This document shows positions 1 to 5,084 of a stretch of DNA of 5,893 bases, piece by piece (the first letter of the stretch is position 1; the number at the start of each line of letters is the position of its first letter). A model generated the notes under the pieces. The model made no database searches, had not been told where the DNA came from, and saw nothing but the letters and a program-made list of their open reading frames with translations. Both the position numbers and the translations under genes were made by a program. This stretch comes from Pseudomonadota bacterium (lineage in GTDB: Bacteria > Pseudomonadota > Alphaproteobacteria > Rhizobiales > Methylopilaceae), in assembly GCA_023389135.1 (NCBI GenBank), contig JAEWEX010000003.1, forward strand, positions 1 to 5,893, given 5' to 3'.

Positions 1-105
1 CTGCGCCGCGGCGTGCTGCGCAGCCGGCGCTATGTGTGGCGCCCCGCGCTGGAGACCGGGACCCGTTGCCCGGCCCCGGCGCTCATGACCTTTGCGGGCA
101 ATTGA
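1..105 (+). CDS. 3' end of an unidentified gene (partial)
   Basis: The frame starting at base 1 is open to a TGA at 103-105 and gives the last 34 residues of a protein that begins left of the window. About 30 of its 34 codons end in G or C, better than the other two plus frames, which supports real coding. The tail is arginine-rich at first (LRRGVLRSRRYVWRP) and ends in PALMTFAGN. I do not recognise the family, and 34 residues are too few to assign a function. It points the same way as the metallophosphoesterase gene, 116 bp further on. It could be chance open frame; a longer upstream sequence would settle it. Confidence 0.5.
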   Translation: MRRGVLRSRRYVWRPALETGTRCPAPALMTFAGN

Positions 106-129
106 TCCGCCGAAACCCGCGCCGGGCGG

Positions 130-157
130 TTGATCGCGGCCGCTGAAGCGCTATACG
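130..157 (+). promoter_or_regulatory. Candidate sigma-70 promoter for the metallophosphoesterase gene
   Basis: TTGATC at 130-135 and TATACG at 152-157 are separated by 16 bases, a usable fit to a housekeeping -35/-10 pair in otherwise very GC-rich DNA. Transcription would begin near 163-166, at the left arm of the hairpin at 163-193, and leave a leader of about 55-60 nt before the TTG start at 222. Seen directly: the two boxes and the spacing. Inferred: that they are used. A copy of TTGATC also lies at 102-107, so one box alone is weak evidence. Confidence 0.35.
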
Positions 158-162
158 AACGT

Positions 163-193
163 GAGGCCGCACGCCGCCCGGGCGCGCGGCCTC
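163..193. other. GC-rich inverted repeat (leader hairpin or terminator stem)
   Basis: GAGGCCGC at 163-170 pairs perfectly with GCGGCCTC at 186-193. The 15-base interior contains the 10-base palindrome CGCCCGGGCG at 175-184, so the element could fold into one long stem. The plus-strand downstream sequence (ATCGTTCCGC) has no T-run, so it is a poor intrinsic terminator for the gene ending at 105. Its place just after the candidate promoter and 28 bp before the TTG start also allows a role as a 5' leader structure. Its function is not shown by the sequence. Confidence 0.4.
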
Positions 194-221
194 ATCGTTC
201 CGCTTCCAGCCTGGCGCCTTC

Positions 222-1103
222 TTGTTCCGTCTCGCCCATGTCACCGATGCCCATCTGGGGCCGCTGCCGCGTCCCCGGTGGCGTGAACTCGCAAGCAAGC
301 GGGTGCTGGGCTACGTCAACTGGCGGCTGAACCGCGGCGGCCGCCACGCCGACGGCGTGGTGGACGAACTGGTCGAGGACATGGCCCGCCATGAGCCGGA
401 CCACATCGCCGTCACCGGCGACCTCGTCAACATCGCGATGCCGCACGAGTTCGAGACGGCGCTGGCGTTTCTCGAGCTGATGGGCCCCGACGACAGGGTC
501 TCCTTCGTCCCCGGCAACCATGACGCCTATGTGCGCGCGACTGCGAGCCACCCGCAGCGCATCTGGGGCCACTATATGACGGGCGACGGGGAGGAAGGTC
601 CGACCTTTCCCTATGTCCGCCGCCGCGGACCCATAGCGCTTGTGGGAGTGTCGTCCGCGATCCCGACGGCGCCGTTCTCGGCCTCCGGTCGCCTCGGCCC
701 CGAGCAGTGCCGGAGGCTGGAGGACACCCTCGCCGCGCTGACGTCGGAAGGGCTGTTCCGCATCGTGATGATCCACCACCCGCCCACCGCCTACGAGCAG
801 GCCCGCGTCCGCCGGCTGATCGACGTGCGGCAGGTGTCCGACGCCATCGCCCGCGGCGGCGCCGAGCTGGTGATCCACGGCCACGAGCACCTGTTCCAGA
901 AGACCGAGATCTACGCCGGGGGGGCGCGCATCCCCGTGCTGGGCGCGCCGTCCTGCACCCGCGGCTACGGCAAGCGGCGCTCCGGCGGCGGCTATCTGGT
1001 CTACGAGGTCGACGGCGAGGCCGGGGCCTGGACCTGCAATGCGCTGCTGCGCACCCCCCGCCGCAGCGGCGGCTATGAGACCTCCTGGTCGGAGACGCTC
1101 TAG
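222..1103 (+). CDS. Calcineurin-like metallophosphoesterase
   Basis: A 293-residue protein with every metal-binding motif of the calcineurin-like phosphoesterase superfamily in order: DAH (D9, H11), GDLVN (D67), GNHD (N99, H100, D101), MIHHP (H185, H186) and HGHEH (H219, H221, H223). These build a two-metal site that hydrolyses phosphoester bonds. Substrates in the family include cyclic nucleotides, nucleotides, phospholipid intermediates and phosphoproteins; this one cannot be told from sequence. No signal peptide or membrane segment is evident, so it is probably cytoplasmic. The start is TTG at 222: the frame opens at 165 after a TGA, and no ATG or GTG lies between there and the DAH motif, which family members carry within about ten residues of the N-terminus. 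No good Shine-Dalgarno precedes it, so translation may be weak or regulated. Its TAG stop overlaps the stop of the convergent PAP2 gene. It is close in layout to class III cyclic nucleotide phosphodiesterases, but this is not proof. Confidence 0.9.
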   Translation: MFRLAHVTDAHLGPLPRPRWRELASKRVLGYVNWRLNRGGRHADGVVDELVEDMARHEPDHIAVTGDLVNIAMPHEFETALAFLELMGPDDRVSFVPGNHDAYVRATASHPQRIWGHYMTGDGEEGPTFPYVRRRGPIALVGVSSAIPTAPFSASGRLGPEQCRRLEDTLAALTSEGLFRIVMIHHPPTAYEQARVRRLIDVRQVSDAIARGGAELVIHGHEHLFQKTEIYAGGARIPVLGAPSCTRGYGKRRSGGGYLVYEVDGEAGAWTCNALLRTPRRSGGYETSWSETL

Positions 1104-1777
1104 CGACCGTCCCGCGCGGCCCCCTCCAGCGCGCGCACCGCCATGGTTCCGAAGATCAGCGCCCAGGCGCCGCCCACCAGCCAGCCGGCCACCACGTCGG
1201 TCGGCCAGTGCACCCCGAGATAGAGCCGGCTGAGCCCGACCGCGACCGCGACCGCGGTGGCGGCGCCCAGCAGCACCGCCTTCTCCGCGGCCCGCCGGCC
1301 GGCCCCCGCCACGGCGGCCAGCGTCAGGTAGACCGCGGTCGACAACAGCGCATGGCTGGAGGGAAAGCTGCGCGAGAACACAGCCGCCCCGTGGGGCACG
1401 AGGTCCGGCCGCGGTCGGTCGAAGCCCCATTTCAGCGCATAGCTGAGCACGAACGCGCCGGCGACCGCGCCGAGCGCCACCGCCGCGGCGCGCGGCCGGC
1501 GTGCCGCCGCCAGCAGCGCGGCGGCCACCAGCGTCGCCATGATCAGCACGGTGTTGCTGCCGAGCGCGGTGACGTCGCGCACCGCCTCCGGCAGCCAGCC
1601 GGGACCGAGCGCCTGCGCCGGATCGCCCACGGAGCGGAAGGCGAGCAGCAGCGCCTCGTCGACCGCCCCGCTGAGGCCCGACGACACAGCAAGCGCAACG
1701 CCGACCGAGAGCGCCACCAGGCCAGCGATGATGGCCGGCCGGCGGCCGGAGGACAGGATTGGGGATGAAGCCGGCAT
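1100..1777 (-). CDS. PAP2-type membrane phosphatase
   Basis: A 225-residue integral membrane protein with the three-part active site of the type 2 phosphatidic acid phosphatase family: KX6RP (K116 to R123-P124), PSxH as PSSH (P139-H142) and SRX5HX3D (S183-R184, H190, D194). H190 is the expected nucleophile and H142 the acid/base. About six membrane spans are predicted, near residues 15-35, 75-93, 97-115, 145-158, 165-182 and 196-215. Relatives dephosphorylate undecaprenyl pyrophosphate, phosphatidic acid, phosphatidylglycerol phosphate or lipid A; the choice is not resolvable here. The PSGH glycine is replaced by serine, a common variant. Its ATG overlaps the stop of the PilZ gene upstream (TGATG at 1779-1775), so the two are co-transcribed and probably translationally coupled. 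Its TAG stop shares four bases with the stop of the convergent metallophosphoesterase gene. Confidence 0.9.
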   Translation of the reverse strand: MPASSPILSSGRRPAIIAGLVALSVGVALAVSSGLSGAVDEALLLAFRSVGDPAQALGPGWLPEAVRDVTALGSNTVLIMATLVAAALLAAARRPRAAAVALGAVAGAFVLSYALKWGFDRPRPDLVPHGAAVFSRSFPSSHALLSTAVYLTLAAVAGAGRRAAEKAVLLGAATAVAVAVGLSRLYLGVHWPTDVVAGWLVGGAWALIFGTMAVRALEGAARDGR

Positions 1778-2022
1778 CAGACGAATTCCACGCCCATCTC
1801 GGTGGCCGTGCGCCAGCGCACCACGCAGTCATGGCTCTTTCCGTCGTCGAACCGCAGCTCGAACGCGTCCGGGACGGCGTCGGTGCGCTCCATCTGGACG
1901 CGGGCGCCGCCCTCCGAGAGGTTGCGGATGCGGCAGTCGACGGTGGACGCCTTGTTGTTGAACACCACCCGCGCGCCTTTCAGCGTGCGCAGCCGCGCGG
2001 ACCGGCGCTTGTCGTCGTCCAT
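1777..2022 (-). CDS. Short PilZ-domain protein (cyclic di-GMP receptor type)
   Basis: An 81-residue protein consisting of a single PilZ domain. The cyclic di-GMP signature is present: RxxxR near the N-terminus (R6 to R10 in RRSAR, with further arginine R12) and NxSxxG (N34, S36, G39 in NLSEGG). PilZ domains bind cyclic di-GMP and pass the signal to a partner or to an attached domain. With no other domain present, this protein would act by protein contact. No membrane span or signal peptide is seen. ATG at 2022 is preceded by a G-rich run (GGGGGG about 5 bases upstream) that can serve as ribosome binding site. It is the first gene of a two-gene minus-strand unit with the PAP2 phosphatase, whose start overlaps its stop. 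Short stand-alone PilZ proteins of this kind are common in Hyphomicrobiales. Confidence 0.85.
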   Translation of the reverse strand: MDDDKRRSARLRTLKGARVVFNNKASTVDCRIRNLSEGGARVQMERTDAVPDAFELRFDDGKSHDCVVRWRTATEMGVEFV

Positions 2023-2053
2023 GGGTGACCCCCCGGGTTCGTGCCGCGTGCGT

Positions 2054-2106
2054 GTCGGACCTCGTCGCCCGACCTACGCATCAAACGCCGGAGAGGCAAC
2101 CTCCGG
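2054..2106 (-). other. Two small inverted repeats between the unknown gene and the PilZ gene
   Basis: GTCGG at 2054-2058 can pair with CCGAC at 2069-2073, and CCGGAG at 2088-2093 with CTCCGG at 2101-2106. Read on the minus strand, the second hairpin comes 13 bases after the stop of the gene at 2120-2719 and is followed by CGTTTG, a poor T-tract. It could be a weak or Rho-assisted terminator for that gene, and the first hairpin would then lie in the leader of the PilZ gene. No clear -35/-10 pair is visible in the 97-bp gap, so read-through into the PilZ gene is also possible. Confidence 0.3.
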
Positions 2107-2119
2107 GCGGCCGCGCGCC

Positions 2120-2719
2120 TCAGGGAGCGAATGACGACCCCGTGATCCACAGCCAGCCGAAGGCGAGGATCGCCCCCGCGCCGACGGCGGCGCCGAGCGC
2201 AAAGGCGGCGAACACCGCGGCGCTGACGCCGCGCGGCAGCGTACGCTCGGGCACGTGCACCACGATCTTGCCCCGGGCGGGGATGTCGGCGATGGCGAGG
2301 TCGCCCGCAGCCAGCGCGCGCTCGCGCTCCACGAGCCGGCGCGCCACGTAGTCGGTGACGGCGGCCGCCACCTCGTCCATGTCCTGCGTCTCGGCCAGCA
2401 CCACGGGACCGAGCCGGGTGTCCTGGATGAAGCGGAAGGTTCGCTTGTCACGGCCGAGTTCGACGAAACCGACCATGTCCACGAACAGACGCGCCGGGTC
2501 CCCGGGCGCGACGCCGAGATCGAACAGCTCCACATGGGAAGGCACCTGCGCCACCACCGGCTCGATGCGCTCCTTCAGCAGGTCGAGACGGGTGAGCTCC
2601 GCGGTGCGCAGGTCGACCACCACGGAGGAACGCTCGGCCGCCTCCGCCCTCGCGCGCCGAAGCGCGTCGCGGAGCGCAGGGACCGGTCTCGTGCCATCCG
2701 CGCGCGGCTCGGTTGCCAT
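2120..2719 (-). CDS. Conserved-looking protein of unknown function with C-terminal membrane anchor
   Basis: A 199-residue protein I cannot place in a named family. Residues 15-60 are charged and probably helical. Residues 60-135 look like a compact alpha/beta domain (a stretch near HVELFDLGV, then DKRTFRFIQDTR at 91-102, then a helix ending in YVARRLVERERAL). After a short beta-like piece at 150-158 (GKIVVHVPE) there is one hydrophobic segment at about 166-191, followed by only about eight residues. There is no N-terminal signal sequence. This is the layout of a tail-anchored inner-membrane protein with its main domain in the cytoplasm. ATG at 2719 is preceded by AAAGAG at a suitable distance, and G/C-ended codons support the frame. 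It is divergent from the YbaK gene and ends 97 bp before the PilZ gene. The topology is fairly clear; the function is unknown. Confidence 0.8.
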   Translation of the reverse strand: MATEPRADGTRPVPALRDALRRARAEAAERSSVVVDLRTAELTRLDLLKERIEPVVAQVPSHVELFDLGVAPGDPARLFVDMVGFVELGRDKRTFRFIQDTRLGPVVLAETQDMDEVAAAVTDYVARRLVERERALAAGDLAIADIPARGKIVVHVPERTLPRGVSAAVFAAFALGAAVGAGAILAFGWLWITGSSFAP

Positions 2720-2801
2720 GATGGTTACTCTTTCGTTAAGGGCCGCCGATCCTAGCCCGGAGCGGGGGCCGGCGCATAGAGGCGCGGCGCCCGTCCCGGC
2801 C

Positions 2802-2830
2802 TTGACACCTGGCCACGGCGGACGGACGGT
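2802..2830 (+). promoter_or_regulatory. Candidate promoter of the ybaK-like gene
   Basis: A perfect -35 hexamer TTGACA lies at 2802-2807. The hexamer 17 bases later (GACGGT, 2825-2830) is a poor -10, though alphaproteobacterial promoters often keep only the -35 well. Transcription from here would start near 2837, about 20 bases before the start codon. On the other strand, TAGGAT at 2754-2749 could be a -10 for the divergent unknown gene, but no matching -35 is seen. The rest of the 138-bp region shows no other feature I can support. Confidence 0.45.
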
Positions 2831-2845
2831 CCCGCGATCGCTTTC

Positions 2846-2850
2846 GGAGG
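2846..2850 (+). promoter_or_regulatory. Shine-Dalgarno GGAGG for the ybaK-like gene
   Basis: GGAGG ends 7 bases before the ATG at 2858. It is the best ribosome binding site in the window and fixes the start of the YbaK-like protein. Confidence 0.8.
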
Positions 2851-2857
2851 CTCTGTC

Positions 2858-3334
2858 ATGACCGATCTGCCGCCGGCCGCCCTGCGCGTGGCCGACGCCG
2901 CCCGCGACCTGGGCCTCGACGTGGAGGTCCGCGTCATGCCGGCCTCAACCCGGACGGCGGCGGATGCCGCGGCCGCCTGCGGCACCACCGTGGCGCAGAT
3001 CGTCAAGAGCCTGGTGTTCGCCGGCGCCGGGACCGGCAAGCCTTACCTTCTGCTGGTCTCCGGCCCCAACCGGGTCGACGAGGCCGGCGCCGCGGAGACC
3101 ATCGGCGAGCCGCTGGCGCGCATGGAGGCACGGTCCGTGCGCGACGTGACGGGCTTTGCCATCGGCGGCATCCCCCCGCTCGGCCATGCGACCCCCATGG
3201 CGACCTACATCGACCAGGACCTGCTGGGCTTTGCGGAGGTCTGGGCGGCGGCGGGCACGCCGAGCGCGGTGTTCCGCATCGATCCCGCGCGCCTGCGCGA
3301 CGCGGTCGGCGCGATCCCCATCCGGATGGGCTGA
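2858..3334 (+). CDS. YbaK/EbsC-family aminoacyl-tRNA deacylase
   Basis: A 158-residue single-domain protein of the YbaK/ProXp-type family, which hydrolyses mischarged aminoacyl-tRNA in trans in the cytoplasm. Family marks are the conserved lysine in QIVKSLVF (K50), the hydrophobic strand with LLVSGPNRVD (65-74), the glycine loop GGIPPLGH (103-110) and the C-terminal VWAAAGTP...FRI stretch (128-141) that closes the pocket. Length is normal for the family (about 155-165). The exact specificity (Cys-tRNA(Pro) for YbaK proper, Ala- or other tRNAs for relatives) cannot be read from the sequence. The start is well supported by GGAGG 7 bases upstream. Its TGA stop overlaps the ATG of the next small gene (TGATG at 3332-3336), so the two probably form a coupled unit behind the TTGACA promoter candidate. 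Confidence 0.88.
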   Translation: MTDLPPAALRVADAARDLGLDVEVRVMPASTRTAADAAAACGTTVAQIVKSLVFAGAGTGKPYLLLVSGPNRVDEAGAAETIGEPLARMEARSVRDVTGFAIGGIPPLGHATPMATYIDQDLLGFAEVWAAAGTPSAVFRIDPARLRDAVGAIPIRMG

Positions 3335-3459
3335 TGGGCTACAGGGACAATCCCTCCGACGGTCTCCTGGAGCGCCGGCTGTGGAAGATCGGCTATGCCG
3401 TGGTGTTCGTCCTCGTCGGCCTCGGCGCCGCCCGCCAGCTCTGGAAGCTCCTCGGCTGA
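3334..3459 (+). CDS. Small single-span membrane protein, 41 aa, unknown function
   Basis: ATG at 3334 overlaps the TGA of the ybaK-like gene, and the frame runs 41 codons to TGA at 3457-3459. The peptide has a short polar N-terminus (MGYRDNPSDG), a basic stretch (LERRLWK, residues 12-18), one hydrophobic helix at about 19-33 (IGYAVVFVLVGLGAA) and a basic end (RQLWKLLG, 34-41). Tryptophans at 17 and 37 bracket the helix as interfacial residues do. Nearly all codons end in G or C, in keeping with real genes here. The frame fills exactly the gap between the ybaK-like gene and the end of phnE, leaving no spare base on either side. I know no function for it. Overlapping start, codon use and membrane pattern together make a chance frame less likely, but there is no homology evidence. 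Confidence 0.65.
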   Translation: MGYRDNPSDGLLERRLWKIGYAVVFVLVGLGAARQLWKLLG

Positions 3460-4275
3460 TCAGATGATCGCCCGGCGCACCCTCGCCGACACCCATTCCG
3501 ACAGCACGACGGTGACGAGGATCACCGCGAACAGCACCGTGACCTCCGACCACGCCAGCCGGCTCAGCGAGGACTGGAGCTGGACGCCGATGCCGCCGGC
3601 GCCGACCAGGCCGAGGATGGTCGATTCGCGGATGTTGATGTCCCAGCGGAACACCGAGATGCCGGCGAATGTCGGCAGCACCTGCGGCACGATGGCGTAG
3701 TCCATGACCTGCCAGCGCGACGCGCCGGTGGCCGACACCGCCTCCACCTGCGCCTCGTCGATCTCCTCGATCGCCTCGTAGAGCAGCTTCCCGATGAAGC
3801 CGATGGACCTGAGCGCGATGGACAGGATGCCGGCCAGCAGCCCCGGACCGATGATGGCGACCAGCAGCAGCGCCCAGATCAGCGAGTTGATGGAGCGCGA
3901 GCCGACGATGACGAACAGCGCCAGCGGTCGCACGAAGGCGGCGCTGGGCGTGGTGTTGCGCGCCGCCAGGAAGGCAACGGGCACGGCCAGGACGATGCCG
4001 AGCAGCGTGCCCAGCGTCGCGATGTTGAGCGTGTCCCATATCGGAAGCCACAGCCGGTCGAGATAGCTCCAGCGCGGCGGCCACGCCCGCCCGAGAAGAT
4101 CGGCCGCCTGGCGCGGCGCGTCCTCCACGAACAGCCAGATGGTGTTGCGGTTCATCACCTCCCAGCAGACGACGAACAGCGCCACCAGCGCCAGCCAGCC
4201 GGCCCAGATCGCCCATTGCCGTGCGGTGGTGCGGCGCGTCCAGACCGGGCGGCCGTCGAGGGTCGCGACCGGCAT
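3460..4275 (-). CDS. phnE: Phosphonate-type ABC transporter permease PhnE (second copy)
   Basis: A 271-residue inner-membrane permease of the PhnE family, which carries phosphonate or a related oxyanion from the binding protein PhnD through the membrane, driven by PhnC. Hydrophobic spans are seen near 21-38, 86-105, 115-141, 145-163 and 243-262. The EAA loop that docks on the ATPase starts at E178-A179 and ends at L200-P201, with the central glycine G184, followed by the PhnE hallmark DINIRES (212-218) and VGAGGIG (224-230). ATG at 4275 overlaps the stop of the first phnE (TGATG). An in-frame ATG at 4287 would add four residues; neither has a strong ribosome binding site, so coupling favours 4275. 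Although the frame continues open further upstream to 4938, that part is antisense-free shadow of the first phnE. It is the last gene of the operon and its stop abuts the stop of the small convergent gene. Confidence 0.9.
   Translation of the reverse strand: MPVATLDGRPVWTRRTTARQWAIWAGWLALVALFVVCWEVMNRNTIWLFVEDAPRQAADLLGRAWPPRWSYLDRLWLPIWDTLNIATLGTLLGIVLAVPVAFLAARNTTPSAAFVRPLALFVIVGSRSINSLIWALLLVAIIGPGLLAGILSIALRSIGFIGKLLYEAIEEIDEAQVEAVSATGASRWQVMDYAIVPQVLPTFAGISVFRWDINIRESTILGLVGAGGIGVQLQSSLSRLAWSEVTVLFAVILVTVVLSEWVSARVRRAII
3585..3606. repeat. Copy 1 of a 22-bp direct repeat shared by the two phnE genes
   Basis: The 22 bases are identical to 4400-4421. On the minus strand they encode the invariant glycine-rich VGAGGIG region of both permeases. 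The match reflects the paralogy of the two genes plus strong codon bias; it is not an independent mobile repeat. Confidence 0.85.
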
Positions 4276-5084
4276 CACTGCACCCATCTGCGGATGTGGC
4301 TGGAGGAATATTCCGCCAGCATCACGATGACGATGATCATGATCAGGATCGCGCCAGCGCTGTCGTACTCGTAGCGCTCCATGGCGGTGTTGAGGGTGGC
4401 GCCGATGCCGCCGGCGCCGACGATGCCGATCACGGCGCTCTCGCGGAAATTGATGTCGAGCCGGTAGAGCGACAGTCCGATCAGCCGCGGCATGACCTGC
4501 GGCTGGATGCCGTAATTGATCACCTGCCACCAGCCTGCGCCGGTGGCGCGCATGGCTTCCGCCTGCGCCTCGTCGATGTCCTCGATGTCCTCGGCGAGCA
4601 GCTTGGAGAGGAAGCCGATGGTGGCGAAGGTCAGCGTCAGGAAGCCCGCGAACGGCCCGAAGCCGAACATCGCCACGAACAGGATGGCGATGATGATCTC
4701 CTGGAACGAGCGCGACACCGCGATGATCGCGCGGCACACCGCATAGACCGGCAGCGGCGCGATGTTGCGCGCCGCGCCGATGCCGATTGGCACCGAGATG
4801 GCCACGCCGACCACAGTGGAGGTCACCGTCATGGTGAGGCTCTCCACCATGCCCTGCCAGATGTCGCGGGAGCGGGTGACGAAATCTGGGACGAGGAAGC
4901 CCTGGACGAAGCGTGCGCCCCGGTCGAGCCCCTCCCACACCCGCAGCCAGTTCACGTCCACGGTGGAGATCGCGGCGGCCAGATAGACCAGCGCGCCGCC
5001 ATAGACCGCCCAGCGCAGCGGGCGGCTCGCGATCAGCGGCGGCCGGCGCCAGCGGCGGCCGGCGGCCATGGCCGGGGCGCTCAT
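4275..5084 (-). CDS. phnE: Phosphonate-type ABC transporter permease PhnE (first copy)
   Basis: A 269-residue PhnE-family permease, partner of the second copy. Hydrophobic spans lie near 25-41, 85-105, 112-140, 144-160 and 243-261. The EAA loop runs from E176-A177 ([13 protein letters not shown], central glycine G182) to M198-P199, followed by DINFRES (210-216) and VGAGGIG (222-228). A stretch at about 42-80 between the first two spans ([14 protein letters not shown] and on) is typical of PhnE and would face the periplasm. ATG at 5084 overlaps the phnC stop (ATGA), and its own TGA overlaps the ATG of the second permease, so the three genes are a tightly coupled operon. The two permeases are clearly paralogous from the EAA loop to the C-terminus but diverge in the first 80 residues, as expected if they assemble as a heterodimer. 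An alternative ATG at 5069 would remove five residues. Confidence 0.92.
   Translation of the reverse strand: MSAPAMAAGRRWRRPPLIASRPLRWAVYGGALVYLAAAISTVDVNWLRVWEGLDRGARFVQGFLVPDFVTRSRDIWQGMVESLTMTVTSTVVGVAISVPIGIGAARNIAPLPVYAVCRAIIAVSRSFQEIIIAILFVAMFGFGPFAGFLTLTFATIGFLSKLLAEDIEDIDEAQAEAMRATGAGWWQVINYGIQPQVMPRLIGLSLYRLDINFRESAVIGIVGAGGIGATLNTAMERYEYDSAGAILIMIIVIVMLAEYSSSHIRRWVQ
4400..4421. repeat. Copy 2 of the 22-bp direct repeat shared by the two phnE genes
   Basis: Identical to 3585-3606; it lies in the VGAGGIG codons of the first permease. Confidence 0.85.

Noticed and set aside
107..135. Inverted repeat CCGCC (107-111) with GGCGG (125-129) as a terminator of the gene ending at 105
   Set aside because: The stem is only 5 bp, with a competing inner stem, and the following bases are TTGATC, not a T-run. 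In such GC-rich DNA this is expected by chance.
192..1832. Open minus-strand frame of about 546 codons running antisense through the metallophosphoesterase gene and out of frame through the PAP2 gene
   Set aside because: The translation is arginine-, glycine- and alanine-rich low-complexity sequence, while the overlapping frames carry complete phosphatase motif sets. Long stop-free shadow frames are expected at this GC content.
2720..2857. Operator or riboswitch in the divergent region between the unknown gene and the ybaK-like gene
   Set aside because: Apart from TTGACA and GGAGG I found only scattered GGCGC-type repeats with no symmetric spacing, and the leader after the candidate promoter is too short for a riboswitch.
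2945..4216. Open minus-strand frame of about 423 codons across the ybaK-like gene and the second phnE
   Set aside because: It is antisense to the YbaK motifs and out of frame with the PhnE motifs, with repetitive histidine, arginine and glycine content. No domain is recognisable.
4276..4938. Extension of the second phnE frame upstream to 4938, which would give a 492-residue protein
   Set aside because: The extra part is low-complexity shadow in a different frame of the first phnE. The PhnE family length (about 260-290) and the TGATG overlap place the start at 4275, or possibly 4287.
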